A DNA stretch of 64,000 nucleotides from JALYTZ01 sp036559125 (GCA_036559125.1 DATBTT010000057.1:30861-94860); one strand, 5' to 3'; shown: positions 16,757 through 25,446, numbered from the stretch's first letter. Program-made: numbers and translations. The notes: generated from the letters alone by a model not told the origin.

Positions 16757-17516
16757 CGTGCCCGACCCGCATCGCGACCAGCACGATCCGTCGTACGTGC
16801 GGATCCACGAGACCAAAGTATGGAGTTCGTTTCACTACGCGTTTGCGGGCGTGCTCTATGCGGTGAAAACCCAGCCGAACATGCGCATCCATCTGGTTAT
16901 TGCCGCAGCCGTCTTACTCGCGACGCTGGTGCTGAGGCTCGAACGCGCCTACGTGATCGGTATCATCGTCGTCATCGCGCTGGTACTGAGCTTGGAATTG
17001 GTCAACACGGCGGTCGAGGCGATCGTGGATCTTTTGACCGTCGTGCACCATCCGCTGGCTAAAACCGCGAAGGACGCCGCGGCCGGAGCGGTCTTGATCG
17101 CTACGATCGGGGCGGTCGTCGTCGGGTACCTCTGTTTCTACCAAGGCATCCAGAGCGGTGGCGAACGCGTCTTCACGGCGCTAGCCACAGTGCCGGCGAA
17201 CACTGCGCTGATCATTCTCGCCGTAGCCGCAATCGCGACCATTTTCGCGAAGGCCTTCGTCGGGCGGGGCTCCGCGCTACAGGGAGGCGCGGTCTCGGGC
17301 CACGCAGCGCTGGCCTTCGCGGGCGCCACAATTCTGGCGCTCTTCTATCAAAAGCCGTTGGCTGCGTTAGTGGCGTACTTCGTAGCGTTTTTGGTCGCGC
17401 AGAGCCGGGTCGAGGCCCGGATTCACAGCATTTTCGAGGTTTCCTGGGGGGCGATTTTGGGAACCTTAGTGGCGCTTGCCGTCTACCTCTTGGTCCGACC
17501 CCACGTTATGCTATAA
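16749..17516 (+). CDS. DgkA-type lipid kinase fused to a PAP2-like phosphatase domain
   Basis: 255 residues, twice the usual DgkA length. Residues ~25-135 form the three-helix DgkA/undecaprenol kinase domain with the signature ELVNTAVEAIVD and KTAKDAAAGAV. Residues ~145-250 are a second set of membrane helices with PAP2-like motifs (GRGSALQGG, VSGHAALAF, SRVEARIHS). Such kinase/PAP2 fusions could both make and remove phosphate on undecaprenol or diacylglycerol in the inner membrane. The kinase part is clear; activity of the phosphatase part is inference. The next gene has its own promoter starting inside the 3' end. Confidence 0.88.
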   Translation: MSNVPDPHRDQHDPSYVRIHETKVWSSFHYAFAGVLYAVKTQPNMRIHLVIAAAVLLATLVLRLERAYVIGIIVVIALVLSLELVNTAVEAIVDLLTVVHHPLAKTAKDAAAGAVLIATIGAVVVGYLCFYQGIQSGGERVFTALATVPANTALIILAVAAIATIFAKAFVGRGSALQGGAVSGHAALAFAGATILALFYQKPLAALVAYFVAFLVAQSRVEARIHSIFEVSWGAILGTLVALAVYLLVRPHVML

Positions 17517-17517
17517 T
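17490..17517 (+). promoter_or_regulatory. promoter for the corC-type gene
   Basis: TTGGTC (17490-17495), a 16-base spacer and TATAAT (17512-17517) with an extended TGC before the -10. It lies within the last codons of the upstream lipid-kinase gene and predicts a transcript starting near 17524 with a ~60-base leader. Confidence 0.7.
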
Positions 17518-17553
17518 GGCCCCGCATTGAAAAAGGACCCGCTACCCCCAACT

Positions 17554-17569
17554 GACCGGTATGCCGGTC
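17554..17569 (+). promoter_or_regulatory. hairpin in 5' leader of corC-type gene
   Basis: GACCGG-TATG-CCGGTC, a perfect 6-bp stem with a four-base loop, in the leader 14 bases before the GTG start. It may be an operator palindrome or an mRNA structure; no T-run follows. Confidence 0.4.
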
Positions 17570-17582
17570 CAGAGTTAGCACA

Positions 17583-18890
17583 GTGGTAGCCCAGCAAGAT
17601 ACGGTTGAAATCGTGGCGCTCGTAGTCCTCGTGCTACTGGCGGCATTTTTTGCCGCGTCCGAGGCGGCGCTCGTGGGCGTTTCCCGCGTTCGGGCCCGGG
17701 CCATGCTCGAGAGAGGCATCAAGAGCGCGCGCGATATGGTCGACCTGATCGACGATAAGAACCGTTTTCTGACGTCGGTCTTGATCGGCAATACCGTGGT
17801 TTTGCTGGCCGCCGACTCGCTCGCCACCTACCTGTTCATTCAATTGGGCATTCCCGAGGGGGCGCTGATCTCTACGGTCGTGATGACCGTCGTGCTACTG
17901 CTCTTCGGAGAAATCATCCCTAAGACGGTCGCGGTCTCCGATACCGAGCGGTGGGCGCTTCGCTTGGCGATGCCGATGCGCTGGGCTGCATGGTTCCTGA
18001 CGCCGCTGGTTCGTGCGTTTCAATGGGTGACGAACCTGTTTTTGCGTCCTTTCGGTATCAAGCCGCATCAGTTGTTCGTAACCGAAGACGATATCCGAGC
18101 GCTCGTCAACGTGGGCGCCGAACAAAAGGTCTTGCAAGAACAAGAACGCGAGATGATTCATTCGGTCATCGAGTTCGGCGACACAATCGTCCGCGAGGTG
18201 ATGACGCCGCGACCCAACATGGTGGCCGTCGCCATCGACGATTCGCCGCGCCGCGCGCTCGACGTGGTTATCGCCGAGGGCTATTCGAAACTTCCCGTCT
18301 ATCAGGAATCCAAAGACGACATCATCGGCGTGGTGCACGATCGCGAGCTATTGATAAGTCTGGCCAACGGCACGCTCAGCTCGACGCCGCTACGGCTGTT
18401 GATGCGTCCCGTGACGCACGTTCCGGAGAACAAAAAGATTGCCGAATTGCTTCGCGAGATGCAACGCGACAAATTTTCGATGGCGATCGTCGTGGACGAG
18501 TACGGGGGTACCGACGGACTCGTCACGATGGAGGATCTTCTCGAAGAATTGGTCGGCGAAATTCGCGACGAGCACGATGAAGACGAGATGGATCCCATTC
18601 GGTCGATCGGCGAAGACGAAGCCATCGTCGATTCCGGCGTCAATATCGAAGACGTCAACGCGAAGCTCGGAACGCATTTGCCGCACGAGGAGTTTGAGAC
18701 GCTCGGCGGATATACCGTCGGTCTTTTCGGCCGTTTGCCTAGCGAAGGTGAAGAGATCGAAGCCGACGACCATACGCGGCTCAAGGTCGAACGCATGCGC
18801 GGCCGCCGCATCCTGTCGCTACGCGTCTATACCAACGGCCGTTTGCGAGCGCTCGCGAGCGAAAAAGAGACCGAAGAAGATGTCGTCTGA
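17583..18890 (+). CDS. CNNM/CorC-family membrane protein with CBS domains
   Basis: 435 residues. The N-terminal CNNM (DUF21) domain with four membrane helices (~1-190) has the LVGVSRVRARAMLE and FGEIIPKT segments. It is followed by a CBS pair (~205-325, with DEYGGTDGLVTMEDLLEE) and a CorC_HlyC domain (~345-425). Family members are implicated in magnesium or cobalt efflux. GTG 17583 is used; no good Shine-Dalgarno is seen. The stop overlaps cdd by 11 bases. Confidence 0.93.
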   Translation: MVAQQDTVEIVALVVLVLLAAFFAASEAALVGVSRVRARAMLERGIKSARDMVDLIDDKNRFLTSVLIGNTVVLLAADSLATYLFIQLGIPEGALISTVVMTVVLLLFGEIIPKTVAVSDTERWALRLAMPMRWAAWFLTPLVRAFQWVTNLFLRPFGIKPHQLFVTEDDIRALVNVGAEQKVLQEQEREMIHSVIEFGDTIVREVMTPRPNMVAVAIDDSPRRALDVVIAEGYSKLPVYQESKDDIIGVVHDRELLISLANGTLSSTPLRLLMRPVTHVPENKKIAELLREMQRDKFSMAIVVDEYGGTDGLVTMEDLLEELVGEIRDEHDEDEMDPIRSIGEDEAIVDSGVNIEDVNAKLGTHLPHEEFETLGGYTVGLFGRLPSEGEEIEADDHTRLKVERMRGRRILSLRVYTNGRLRALASEKETEEDVV

Positions 18891-19269
18891 CGAATTGCTC
18901 GAACACGCGAAACGCGCGCGCGAACGGGCGTATGCGCCCTATTCCAATTTTCGCGTAGGCGCCGCGGTCGACGTCGGCGACGGGAACGTAGTAATCGGTT
19001 GCAACGTCGAAAACGCGAGCTACGGTCTTTCCATCTGCGCCGAGCGTGTCGCGCTCGCAAGCGCCGTCGCTGCGGGCCATCGCCGCATTCACGCCATCGC
19101 GATAGCGGGCCCCGAATCGATGGAAACGGCACCGTGCGGCGCTTGCCGGCAATTCATCGCGGAATTCGACTCCGCGATGCCCGTTACGTTCACGACCGCG
19201 GGCCGGCCCGAGCGCACGACCGTTTCCGAACTCCTGCCGCACGCATTTGGTCCCAAGAGTTTGAAGTGA
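18880..19269 (+). CDS. cdd: cytidine deaminase
   Basis: 129 residues, homotetrameric-type length. Zinc site: CAE (in ICAERVALA) and PCGAC, with the catalytic Glu in CAE. The YAPYSNFRVGAA motif binds the nucleoside. It converts cytidine and deoxycytidine to uridines for salvage. ATG 18880 follows GAAGAAG and overlaps the upstream gene. In many bacteria era lies between cdd and recO; here cdd runs straight into recO (GTGA overlap at 19266). Confidence 0.96.
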   Translation: MSSDELLEHAKRARERAYAPYSNFRVGAAVDVGDGNVVIGCNVENASYGLSICAERVALASAVAAGHRRIHAIAIAGPESMETAPCGACRQFIAEFDSAMPVTFTTAGRPERTTVSELLPHAFGPKSLK

Positions 19270-20018
19270 GCACGCCGCCGCGTGCGTATAAGACGCTTGG
19301 CGTTGTGTTGCGCGGGCGCAATCTCGGGGAGGCGGACCGAATCTTCACGCTTTTTACGACCGGCCGCGGCAAGATGGACGCGGTCGCCAAGGGTGTCCGT
19401 CGCACGAAGAGTCAACTGGCCGGACGGCTCGAGTTTATGAACGAGGTGCAATTGGGTTTGCACCGCGGACGCAATCTCGACGTTATCACATCGGCCGAAA
19501 TCGAGCACGAGCATTGGAGCCGCATCGTCGCACCGGAAGCGTTTGCCGCCGCGAACCTGGTGGCCGAGCTGGTCGACGCCTTTTGTGAGCCGGATTTGGC
19601 CATGGGAGATATTTATGCGTTATTGACCGGCGCGATCGCCGGCATCGCCGCGTCTGGAGCGCCGCTCTCGCTCTTGCCCCGCTTCTCATTGCGTCTTTTG
19701 GAAGCGCTCGGTCTGGCGCCGCCGCCACAAAATTGCGCGCGCTGCGGCGAGTCGCTGGCGGGCAAGGCGGCGTGGCTGGACCCGGAGCAGGGCGGCTTGT
19801 GCGGGCAAGAGTGCCGCCTCGCGTGGCGCGACGTTTTAGAGCTCGACACCCTTGATGTCGAGAATTTCTACGCGCTCGGCGCCGCGAAAGGTGGTACGGT
19901 GCGGCCGGTTGCGCGCGCGACTCCGCGCGTCGCCAAAGCGATCGAGACCCTCGTCAACCATCACCTCGGCCGCCGCCCAAAAGCGGGACTGCACGCGGCC
20001 GAGTTCGTAACCGGATAG
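19266..20018 (+). CDS. recO: DNA repair protein RecO
   Basis: 250 residues. An N-terminal OB-fold (~10-85: TLGVVLRGRNLGEADRIFTL, GKMDAVAKGVRR) and a C-terminal helical part with a zinc knuckle (CARCG and LCGQEC) match RecO, which loads RecA with RecF/RecR onto gapped DNA. GTG 19266 overlaps the cdd stop. Followed three bases later by ruvX. Confidence 0.94.
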   Translation: MSTPPRAYKTLGVVLRGRNLGEADRIFTLFTTGRGKMDAVAKGVRRTKSQLAGRLEFMNEVQLGLHRGRNLDVITSAEIEHEHWSRIVAPEAFAAANLVAELVDAFCEPDLAMGDIYALLTGAIAGIAASGAPLSLLPRFSLRLLEALGLAPPPQNCARCGESLAGKAAWLDPEQGGLCGQECRLAWRDVLELDTLDVENFYALGAAKGGTVRPVARATPRVAKAIETLVNHHLGRRPKAGLHAAEFVTG

Positions 20019-20021
20019 GCC

Positions 20022-20447
20022 ATGAGCGTCCTCGCCCTCGACGTCGGCAGCAAACGTATCGGCGTCGCCGTAGCCGACCCTACTGAAAGCTACGCCCTCC
20101 CGCTTGCGGTTATCGAACGAGCGAACTTGCGCGACGACCTGGCCGAGATCGTCCGGATCGCATCGGAATATCTCGCAACCGAGCTGGTGGTTGGCGACCC
20201 CGTGCGGCTCTCCGGCGAGCGCGGTCCCGCAGCCGAAAAGATGGACCGCTTCGTCGACCAACTCCAACGAGTATTTTCGGGTACCATCCACCGCGTGGAC
20301 GAACGGCTGACGACCGCACAGGTAACCAAATCGCTCATCGCCGCCGACGTTTCGCGGACCAAGCGCAAAACGGTCGTGGATAAAATGGCCGCGGCATTGA
20401 TCTTGGAGTCCTTTCTCGCCCGCCGCCGGAGAGACACTTCCGCGTGA
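20022..20447 (+). CDS. ruvX: RuvX/YqgF Holliday-junction resolvase-like nuclease
   Basis: 141 residues, full family length. An RNase-H-like fold begins with LALDVGSKRIGVAVAD (first catalytic Asp), VVGDPVRLSGERG in the middle, and DKMAAALILESFL with the last acidic residue. Family members act in pre-16S rRNA 5'-end processing and are also described as junction resolvases. It overlaps mltG (GTGA at 20444). Confidence 0.95.
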   Translation: MSVLALDVGSKRIGVAVADPTESYALPLAVIERANLRDDLAEIVRIASEYLATELVVGDPVRLSGERGPAAEKMDRFVDQLQRVFSGTIHRVDERLTTAQVTKSLIAADVSRTKRKTVVDKMAAALILESFLARRRRDTSA

Positions 20448-21433
20448 ATCGTTTTATCGGCGGCATCGCCGCTCTCATCGTACTATGCCTTCTGGTTGCG
20501 GGTGCGTGGTTCGGGAGATCGATGTTTAGCGACCGGTCGCATCCTACGCAGTCCACGCAAGTGATCGTTCCGCGCGGCTCAACGTTCCACGACATCGCCA
20601 ATCAGTTGGCAAGCGCCGGCGTCATCGACAACGCGTTAACGTTTCGGCTCTTCGCGAAAGCCGAACGCAAAGATACCGCCGTCCGCGCCGGCGAATATCG
20701 TTTTCCTCCCCACCTGACGCAGGCGCAGGTCCTCGACCAATTACTTACCGGCGGCGCGCAGATCGCCAAATGGGTGACGTTCCCCGAAGGGTTTACCGCA
20801 AAGCAAGTAGCGACGCGTCTCCAAGAAGAAGGCTTTGGGGATTCGCAGCGCTTCGAAACGGCGTTCATGCACGATACCATCGTGGTGGGCGGCACGCGCA
20901 CGAAGAACCTCGAAGGTTATCTTTTCCCAAGTACGTACTTGGTGCCGGTTGGCGCGACGCCGCAGATCGTGGAACGAATCATGACCGGGCAATTTCTCAA
21001 AGAATTGCCGCCGAACGCCGCTGAGTCCGCAAGGGCCCACGGCCTGACCGTTCCGCAAGTCATCACGGTCGCATCGCTCGTGCAGCAAGAAGGCAAGGTT
21101 GACGGCGAGCGGCCGGTTATCGCCGGCGTCATCTACAATCGCTTGCGCGACCGCATGCCCCTGCAAGTCGACGCGACGCTCGAATACACGCTGCCCAAGC
21201 ACAAAGATGTCCTCACCCTGGCAGACGTTCGGGCGGATTCGCCGTACAATACGTACAAGCACGATGGGTTGCCGCCCACTCCAATCGCCAACCCCGGCCA
21301 ACCATCGATCCTTGCCGCGTTCGATCCGCGACGCTCAGACTATCTCTACTACGTCGCCAAAGGCGATGGTCACCATGCCTTCGCGACAACGCTCGCGCAG
21401 CATCAAGCCAACGTCCGCAAGTATCTCAAGTAA
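20444..21433 (+). CDS. mltG: endolytic peptidoglycan transglycosylase MltG
   Basis: 329 residues. A single N-terminal membrane helix (~5-25) precedes a LysM-like subdomain and the YceG catalytic domain. Family markers are LEGYLFPSTY, the region with the catalytic Glu (ASLVQQEGKVDGE), and SPYNTYKHDGLPPTPIANPG. MltG cuts nascent glycan strands at the inner-membrane surface and sets strand length. GTG 20444 overlaps ruvX; an AAGGAG site for the next gene begins at its stop. Confidence 0.96.
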   Translation: MNRFIGGIAALIVLCLLVAGAWFGRSMFSDRSHPTQSTQVIVPRGSTFHDIANQLASAGVIDNALTFRLFAKAERKDTAVRAGEYRFPPHLTQAQVLDQLLTGGAQIAKWVTFPEGFTAKQVATRLQEEGFGDSQRFETAFMHDTIVVGGTRTKNLEGYLFPSTYLVPVGATPQIVERIMTGQFLKELPPNAAESARAHGLTVPQVITVASLVQQEGKVDGERPVIAGVIYNRLRDRMPLQVDATLEYTLPKHKDVLTLADVRADSPYNTYKHDGLPPTPIANPGQPSILAAFDPRRSDYLYYVAKGDGHHAFATTLAQHQANVRKYLK

Positions 21434-21443
21434 GGAGTCCCCT

Positions 21444-21728
21444 ATGTCATCCAACGGCGAGTCGAATCAACCGGCCGCGGCGCTCGAGCTCCGCGACGTG
21501 TTGGTCATCCAGACTACCGACGAGAAGCAACTCGAATTCGAGGTCGTCGGGCTCGTCGAAGATGACGAAAAAAATGCCTACGCCGTCCTCTACTGCGAAA
21601 AAGAAGACGAGTTTGTCGTGACCGACGCAAAGGGCAACTTACTGAACGACGACGAGCTGGCGCAAGAGATTCTAGACGACTTTTTCGTTCTTGCCGAGGA
21701 ATCATCCGAAGAAGGGAGCGACGCCTAA
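21444..21728 (+). CDS. DUF1292 (YrzB-like) acidic protein
   Basis: 94 residues, strongly acidic (long Asp/Glu runs). DUF1292 proteins of unknown function are often next to ruvX and mltG, as here. The core is LVIQTTDEKQLEFEVVG, then YAVLYCEKEDEFV. ATG 21444 follows an AAGGAG site. The TAA stop shares its last base with the proposed ATC start of the glycosyltransferase downstream. Confidence 0.9.
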   Translation: MSSNGESNQPAAALELRDVLVIQTTDEKQLEFEVVGLVEDDEKNAYAVLYCEKEDEFVVTDAKGNLLNDDELAQEILDDFFVLAEESSEEGSDA

Positions 21729-22867
21729 TCCGCGTCCTGTTCCTCTCGGCGAACGTCGGCGTCGGCCACATGGCGGCCGCCACGGCCGTGAAGACCGCGT
21801 TGCAAAGCATCGATCCGCTCGTCGAAACGCACGTGGTCGATTCCTATAAGTACGCGGCTTCCGTCGTCTCGCGAGTTGTCTCGAACGGATACATCGGGAT
21901 GGTCAAAACGATCCCCCAGATGTACCGGTTCCTGTACGATAGGGCGGAAAGGGCCACCGAGGTCGGGCCGTTCCGGACGTGGCTGCATCAGTTTACGGCA
22001 ACGAATCTGCGCGCGTTGATCGAATCGGAAAACCCGGATGCGGTCGTGTGCACGCACGCATTTCCGTGCGGAGCCATGGCCGAATATAAAAAACAATTCC
22101 CCGATTCTCCGCCCGTAATCGGCGTCGTGACCGATTTTTGCGTGCACTCGTTTTGGATTCATCGCAACGTGGACGGCTACGCCGTCGCCACCGACGCCAT
22201 GCGCGACACGCTGATCGCTCGCGGCATCAAGCCCGAACGCATCGTCGTTTCGGGTATCCCCGTACAGACGGCGTTCGCGATGCCGCACGGCGATCGCGGC
22301 GAACTGCGCGACCGGCTGGGTCTGCCGCGCGACCGATTCGTCGTCCTGATGATGAGCGGGGGATTGGGCATCGGTCCGCTAGAGTCAATGATGCGCTCGC
22401 TCGACGCGATGGATTTGCCGATCTGCACGGTGGTTATCGCCGGACGTAACGCGCGCCTCGAACAGCGGGTGCTCGAATCGGCAAATCACGTGCGCTATCC
22501 CCTGCGGGTGCTTCGCTTCGTGAATAACGTGCACGACTACATGCACGCGAGCGATGTGCTCTTGACGAAACCGGGCGGACTTACATCGGCGGAAGCGCTG
22601 GTTGCAAACGTTCCGATGGTGCTATTTAAGCCGCTGCCGGGCCAGGAGGAACGGAACACGCGCTATCTGGTGGAACGCAAAGTTGCGCTACGGGCGAAGA
22701 CCTCTGCGGATCTGACGCGTACGATTCGCCGGCTCTACGACTCGGAGAATCTGCGCAGTGAAATGCGCGCGGCGATGCGTACGTTGGAACGGCCCCATGC
22801 GGCGCGTGACGTCGCGGCGCTCATCGAGGCGTTGGCGTTACGCCACGGAAAGGAAATGCTCGTTTGA
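21728..22867 (+). CDS. MGDG-synthase-like glycolipid glycosyltransferase
   Basis: 379 residues from a proposed ATC at 21728. The family (monogalactosyldiacylglycerol synthase / diacylglycerol glucosyltransferase) adds sugars to diacylglycerol at the membrane. The N-terminal LFLSANVGVGH motif binds the lipid side, and the C-terminal KPGGLTSAEAL binds the nucleotide sugar. The family N-terminus (MRVLFLS-like) aligns exactly with ATC 21728, which follows GGGAG by nine bases and overlaps the previous stop. The first normal start is ATG 21770, inside the conserved GH motif region and too late. Identity is firm; the start codon is inference. Confidence 0.9.
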   Translation: MRVLFLSANVGVGHMAAATAVKTALQSIDPLVETHVVDSYKYAASVVSRVVSNGYIGMVKTIPQMYRFLYDRAERATEVGPFRTWLHQFTATNLRALIESENPDAVVCTHAFPCGAMAEYKKQFPDSPPVIGVVTDFCVHSFWIHRNVDGYAVATDAMRDTLIARGIKPERIVVSGIPVQTAFAMPHGDRGELRDRLGLPRDRFVVLMMSGGLGIGPLESMMRSLDAMDLPICTVVIAGRNARLEQRVLESANHVRYPLRVLRFVNNVHDYMHASDVLLTKPGGLTSAEALVANVPMVLFKPLPGQEERNTRYLVERKVALRAKTSADLTRTIRRLYDSENLRSEMRAAMRTLERPHAARDVAALIEALALRHGKEMLV

Positions 22868-23400
22868 TACTACCATCCCCGCGATACTATGCAACGTGGC
22901 TTGCGATTCTTCGGATATTCACCGGGCTCTTTTGGCTCTCGCACGGAGTCGGCAAGTTTCTCAATAGCTCCCAGTATCTTCCGCCCAATGGATTTCTACC
23001 GCAATTCGTCGCCAAGGCCACGCAAGGCTCGTCGGGTTTTTATCACGATTTCTTGGTCGCCGTGGTTGCGCCGCACATCGGAATCTTCGCCGAACTGATT
23101 CGATTAGGCGAGGTGCTCGTCGGCTGCAGCTTGCTCTTCGGCTTGTGGACGCGATTGGGAGCCCTCGGCGGCGTCTTCCTGGCGCTCAACTATATCCTCG
23201 CGAAAGGTGGTATCACGTCGTTTGACGGCGTCGGTTCGCTCGACATGGCGGCCCTCGCGTTATCGTTCGTCAGCCTCGTCATTCCGACGGGACGGATGTT
23301 GGGCGCGGATGCGTTGCTCGTGCGTAAAGTTGGTTCCCCCGCGATCGTCCCGGAGTTCGTTGACGAGCCTCCGTTGCAAGCGCCGACCCCGCCCGAGTAG
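22864..23400 (+). CDS. DoxX-family membrane protein
   Basis: 178 residues with four predicted membrane helices. The opening pattern (LAILRIFTGLFWLSHGVGKF) and LGEVLVGCSLLFGLWTRLGALGG are typical of DoxX/TQO-small-subunit-like proteins, whose roles include thiosulfate oxidation or redox homeostasis, mostly unassigned. TTG 22864 overlaps the upstream stop. Last gene of the long plus-strand run; tRNA-Ser follows after 41 bases. Confidence 0.88.
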   Translation: MILPSPRYYATWLAILRIFTGLFWLSHGVGKFLNSSQYLPPNGFLPQFVAKATQGSSGFYHDFLVAVVAPHIGIFAELIRLGEVLVGCSLLFGLWTRLGALGGVFLALNYILAKGGITSFDGVGSLDMAALALSFVSLVIPTGRMLGADALLVRKVGSPAIVPEFVDEPPLQAPTPPE

Positions 23401-23441
23401 GAATTGCTCGGCCAGGCCATGTATATGGGGCGGTCGCCTAC

Positions 23442-23533
<92 letters not shown>

Positions 23534-23570
23534 CTATCTTCCAACGGACGACAAAAGTTGGGAGGGAATG

Positions 23571-23599
23571 AAAAAAGCCGCAACGTAACCTGTGCGGCT
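23571..23599 (-). terminator. minus-strand intrinsic terminator
   Basis: A 7-bp stem (23576-23582 with 23593-23599) followed on the minus strand by six T residues. It would stop transcripts coming leftwards from the aspartyl protease gene before they run into the tRNA-Ser region. Confidence 0.6.
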
Positions 23600-23603
23600 G
23601 TGC

Positions 23604-23677
23604 GCGGTCGTAGCTCAATTGGATAGAGCAACAGGCTACGAACTTGTAGGTTGGGGGTTCGAGTCCCTCCGACCGCA
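23604..23677 (+). tRNA. tRNA-Arg(ACG)
   Basis: Cloverleaf with acceptor GCGGTCG/CGACCGC, anticodon loop CTACGAA (ACG, with A34 the substrate of TadA deamination to inosine) and T-arm GGTTCGAGTCC. The 3' CCA is not encoded (ACAT follows), so it needs CCA addition. Confidence 0.97.
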
Positions 23678-23689
23678 CATTACGCGAGA

Positions 23690-23727
23690 AGAGCATCGGG
23701 AGTTCCGATGCTCTTTCGTTTCGTTTT
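23690..23727 (+). terminator. terminator after tRNA-Arg(ACG)
   Basis: A 9-bp stem (23691-23699 with 23705-23713), a 5-base loop, then TTTCGTTTCGTTTT. Clear intrinsic terminator 13 bases after the tRNA. Confidence 0.85.
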
Positions 23728-23747
23728 GCATTTTGGGTTTCGAGCTG

Positions 23748-25328
23748 TTAGACGCCATTTGGAGTTAGCGTGAACCTCGCATCGGGGTAATCGATCGTCC
23801 AATTGAAATGGCGCAAGAAATCCATCCCGATCAGCCCGCGATTTTCGCCGAAGATATTGCTTCCGCCAAAGCATAGCGGCGGATTCGCGTATTTGTATGG
23901 GCCGATTTGAATTAGTGGAACCCTTACGCAACTTCCCGACGTGGTCGCAGTATTCCAGGAAATGTAGGTGATCTGCATTCCGATCGAAGCGATCGGATCG
24001 CCAGTCGGTCCTAGTCCCCCGAAACCGATCGTCGCCACGTCATTTATCGCCGCGCCCTCGATTTGCCGGCTGTCGCTGAGCTGTTGCGAGAGGATCATAA
24101 AACCGCTCAACCCCGTGTCCAGCGTCGGGAACGCATAGCCGCCCTTGGGTAATTGCATCGCGATGGCGGGCGTGTGGTCGGTCAGGTCGATCGGAAACGC
24201 GTACGCGCCCGCTGCAAGCGTAGGAGCGTAAAGGGCCGGGTCCAAAATCTGCATGCGCTGCTGCTGCAGATCGACGTTGACAAGCGCTCGGGCTAGAAAA
24301 TCGTAGCCGAGGACCCCGGCGATGCGAGCGTTCGGTGCGCGGATTTGCGCAACGACGACATCGCGCAAGATCGCCGAGCCAACCTGGAGCGTCTTCGCCC
24401 TGGCGTATCCCTGAAATTGACTGTTTCCGATATACGGTGAAAAATCGCTCGTCCCCAGATCGGTTACGCCCGCTTGACTACCAAACGGTTGGTAAAGAAC
24501 GATCGAGGGCGCGTCGGTGCTGAGAAGGAAAATGCCCGCGTGACCGTTGATCGACGCGTTGATCTTGATTTGCCGGCTATTGTCGGTCTCCGTCGTGTAG
24601 ATAAACGGGATATCTTGCGTGCTGTAGGTCCACATCGCTCGCGGCGCGGGCGGCGCGATTGCAGAATCGAGTACCGGACCGGCGGTATCGAATTTGGTGA
24701 GCGCGTAGTCGTGATTGTCGACGCTCCATTCGCCGATAACCTTGCGTCCCTTCGCGGTAGCAACGTAACCCAAGATCTCAAACGTCTGGGCGTGCGCCGT
24801 GCCTGGATCGACAACGACGCGAAGGAACGCACCCGTTGCGCCATCCTCGTACAAGTCCATCGGGACGCCGCCGGGCGCCGCTAGGCGCAGTATCGAACAG
24901 CGAGTCCCGCGAACGTCGGCGTTCCCCTGGAGCGAGGCGCCCGCAATCGACCCGATCGCTTCGGATCGAACGATGTCGAAGTCGATTGCCGCCTGGGCCG
25001 TCGGGCCGAGAAGTGTCGACGTAAAACCGTTTGCGTCGGCGTGCCACACCGAGCGGCCGGAAAAGCCGACGTCGTCGCTTACGCCGGCGGTCGTCGAGAT
25101 CGTGTCGCGGAATAGTAATCCCCGACGGGCTTCGGTAAATTTATCGACGGTTCCGCGGCTAGTGCGCGTACCCGTAGCATTCCAGGTAGCGCCGGCCGCG
25201 GTTGGCCCGGTAAACTCTGCGTGCTTGGAAAGCAGGGCACTTGTCTGGCTTTGCTGGGCCCGACCGGCTAGTGGGCAGGAAAGAAGCACGGCGCAACAAG
25301 TGGCCGTGATTGCAAAATCTACGCGCAT
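23748..25328 (-). CDS. exported retropepsin-like aspartyl protease with LolA-like N-domain
   Basis: 526 residues from ATG 25328, which follows GGGGGA and starts a signal peptide (cleavage near residue 24). Residues ~25-225 resemble LolA/RseB-type lipoprotein-sorting folds (MDLYEDGATGAFLRVVVD). Two pepsin-like half-domains follow. The first has STDAPS where DTG is expected, then GVLGYDFLARALVNVD. The second has a proper LDTGLSG and GLIGMDFLRHFNWTID. Such tandem clan AA domains occur in secreted bacterial aspartyl proteases. Only one catalytic Asp motif is intact, so activity may need dimerisation or be lost. Confidence 0.82.
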   Translation of the reverse strand: MRVDFAITATCCAVLLSCPLAGRAQQSQTSALLSKHAEFTGPTAAGATWNATGTRTSRGTVDKFTEARRGLLFRDTISTTAGVSDDVGFSGRSVWHADANGFTSTLLGPTAQAAIDFDIVRSEAIGSIAGASLQGNADVRGTRCSILRLAAPGGVPMDLYEDGATGAFLRVVVDPGTAHAQTFEILGYVATAKGRKVIGEWSVDNHDYALTKFDTAGPVLDSAIAPPAPRAMWTYSTQDIPFIYTTETDNSRQIKINASINGHAGIFLLSTDAPSIVLYQPFGSQAGVTDLGTSDFSPYIGNSQFQGYARAKTLQVGSAILRDVVVAQIRAPNARIAGVLGYDFLARALVNVDLQQQRMQILDPALYAPTLAAGAYAFPIDLTDHTPAIAMQLPKGGYAFPTLDTGLSGFMILSQQLSDSRQIEGAAINDVATIGFGGLGPTGDPIASIGMQITYISWNTATTSGSCVRVPLIQIGPYKYANPPLCFGGSNIFGENRGLIGMDFLRHFNWTIDYPDARFTLTPNGV

Positions 25329-25416
25329 GAAGTACGTCCCCCGAAATCGCACACCGATATGCAAGAATCGCAGGCCGCAAAGCGGCCGTCACCTCGGACG
25401 TTTGCGAGTTCTCCCC

Positions 25417-25446
25417 TTGAAACCTGGGCTCGGGGTCTGATACAGT
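25417..25446 (+). promoter_or_regulatory. promoter for tRNA-Met/Ile2(CAT)
   Basis: TTGAAA (25417-25422), an 18-base spacer and TACAGT (25441-25446), 28 bases before the mature tRNA 5' end. It may also drive the downstream small gene and tRNA-Arg(CCG). Confidence 0.55.

Noticed and set aside
17570..17600. tRNA D-arm-like sequence (AGTTAGCACAGTGGTAG) before the corC-type gene
   Set aside because: No acceptor, anticodon or T-arm around it; it overlaps the GTG start, so similarity is by chance.
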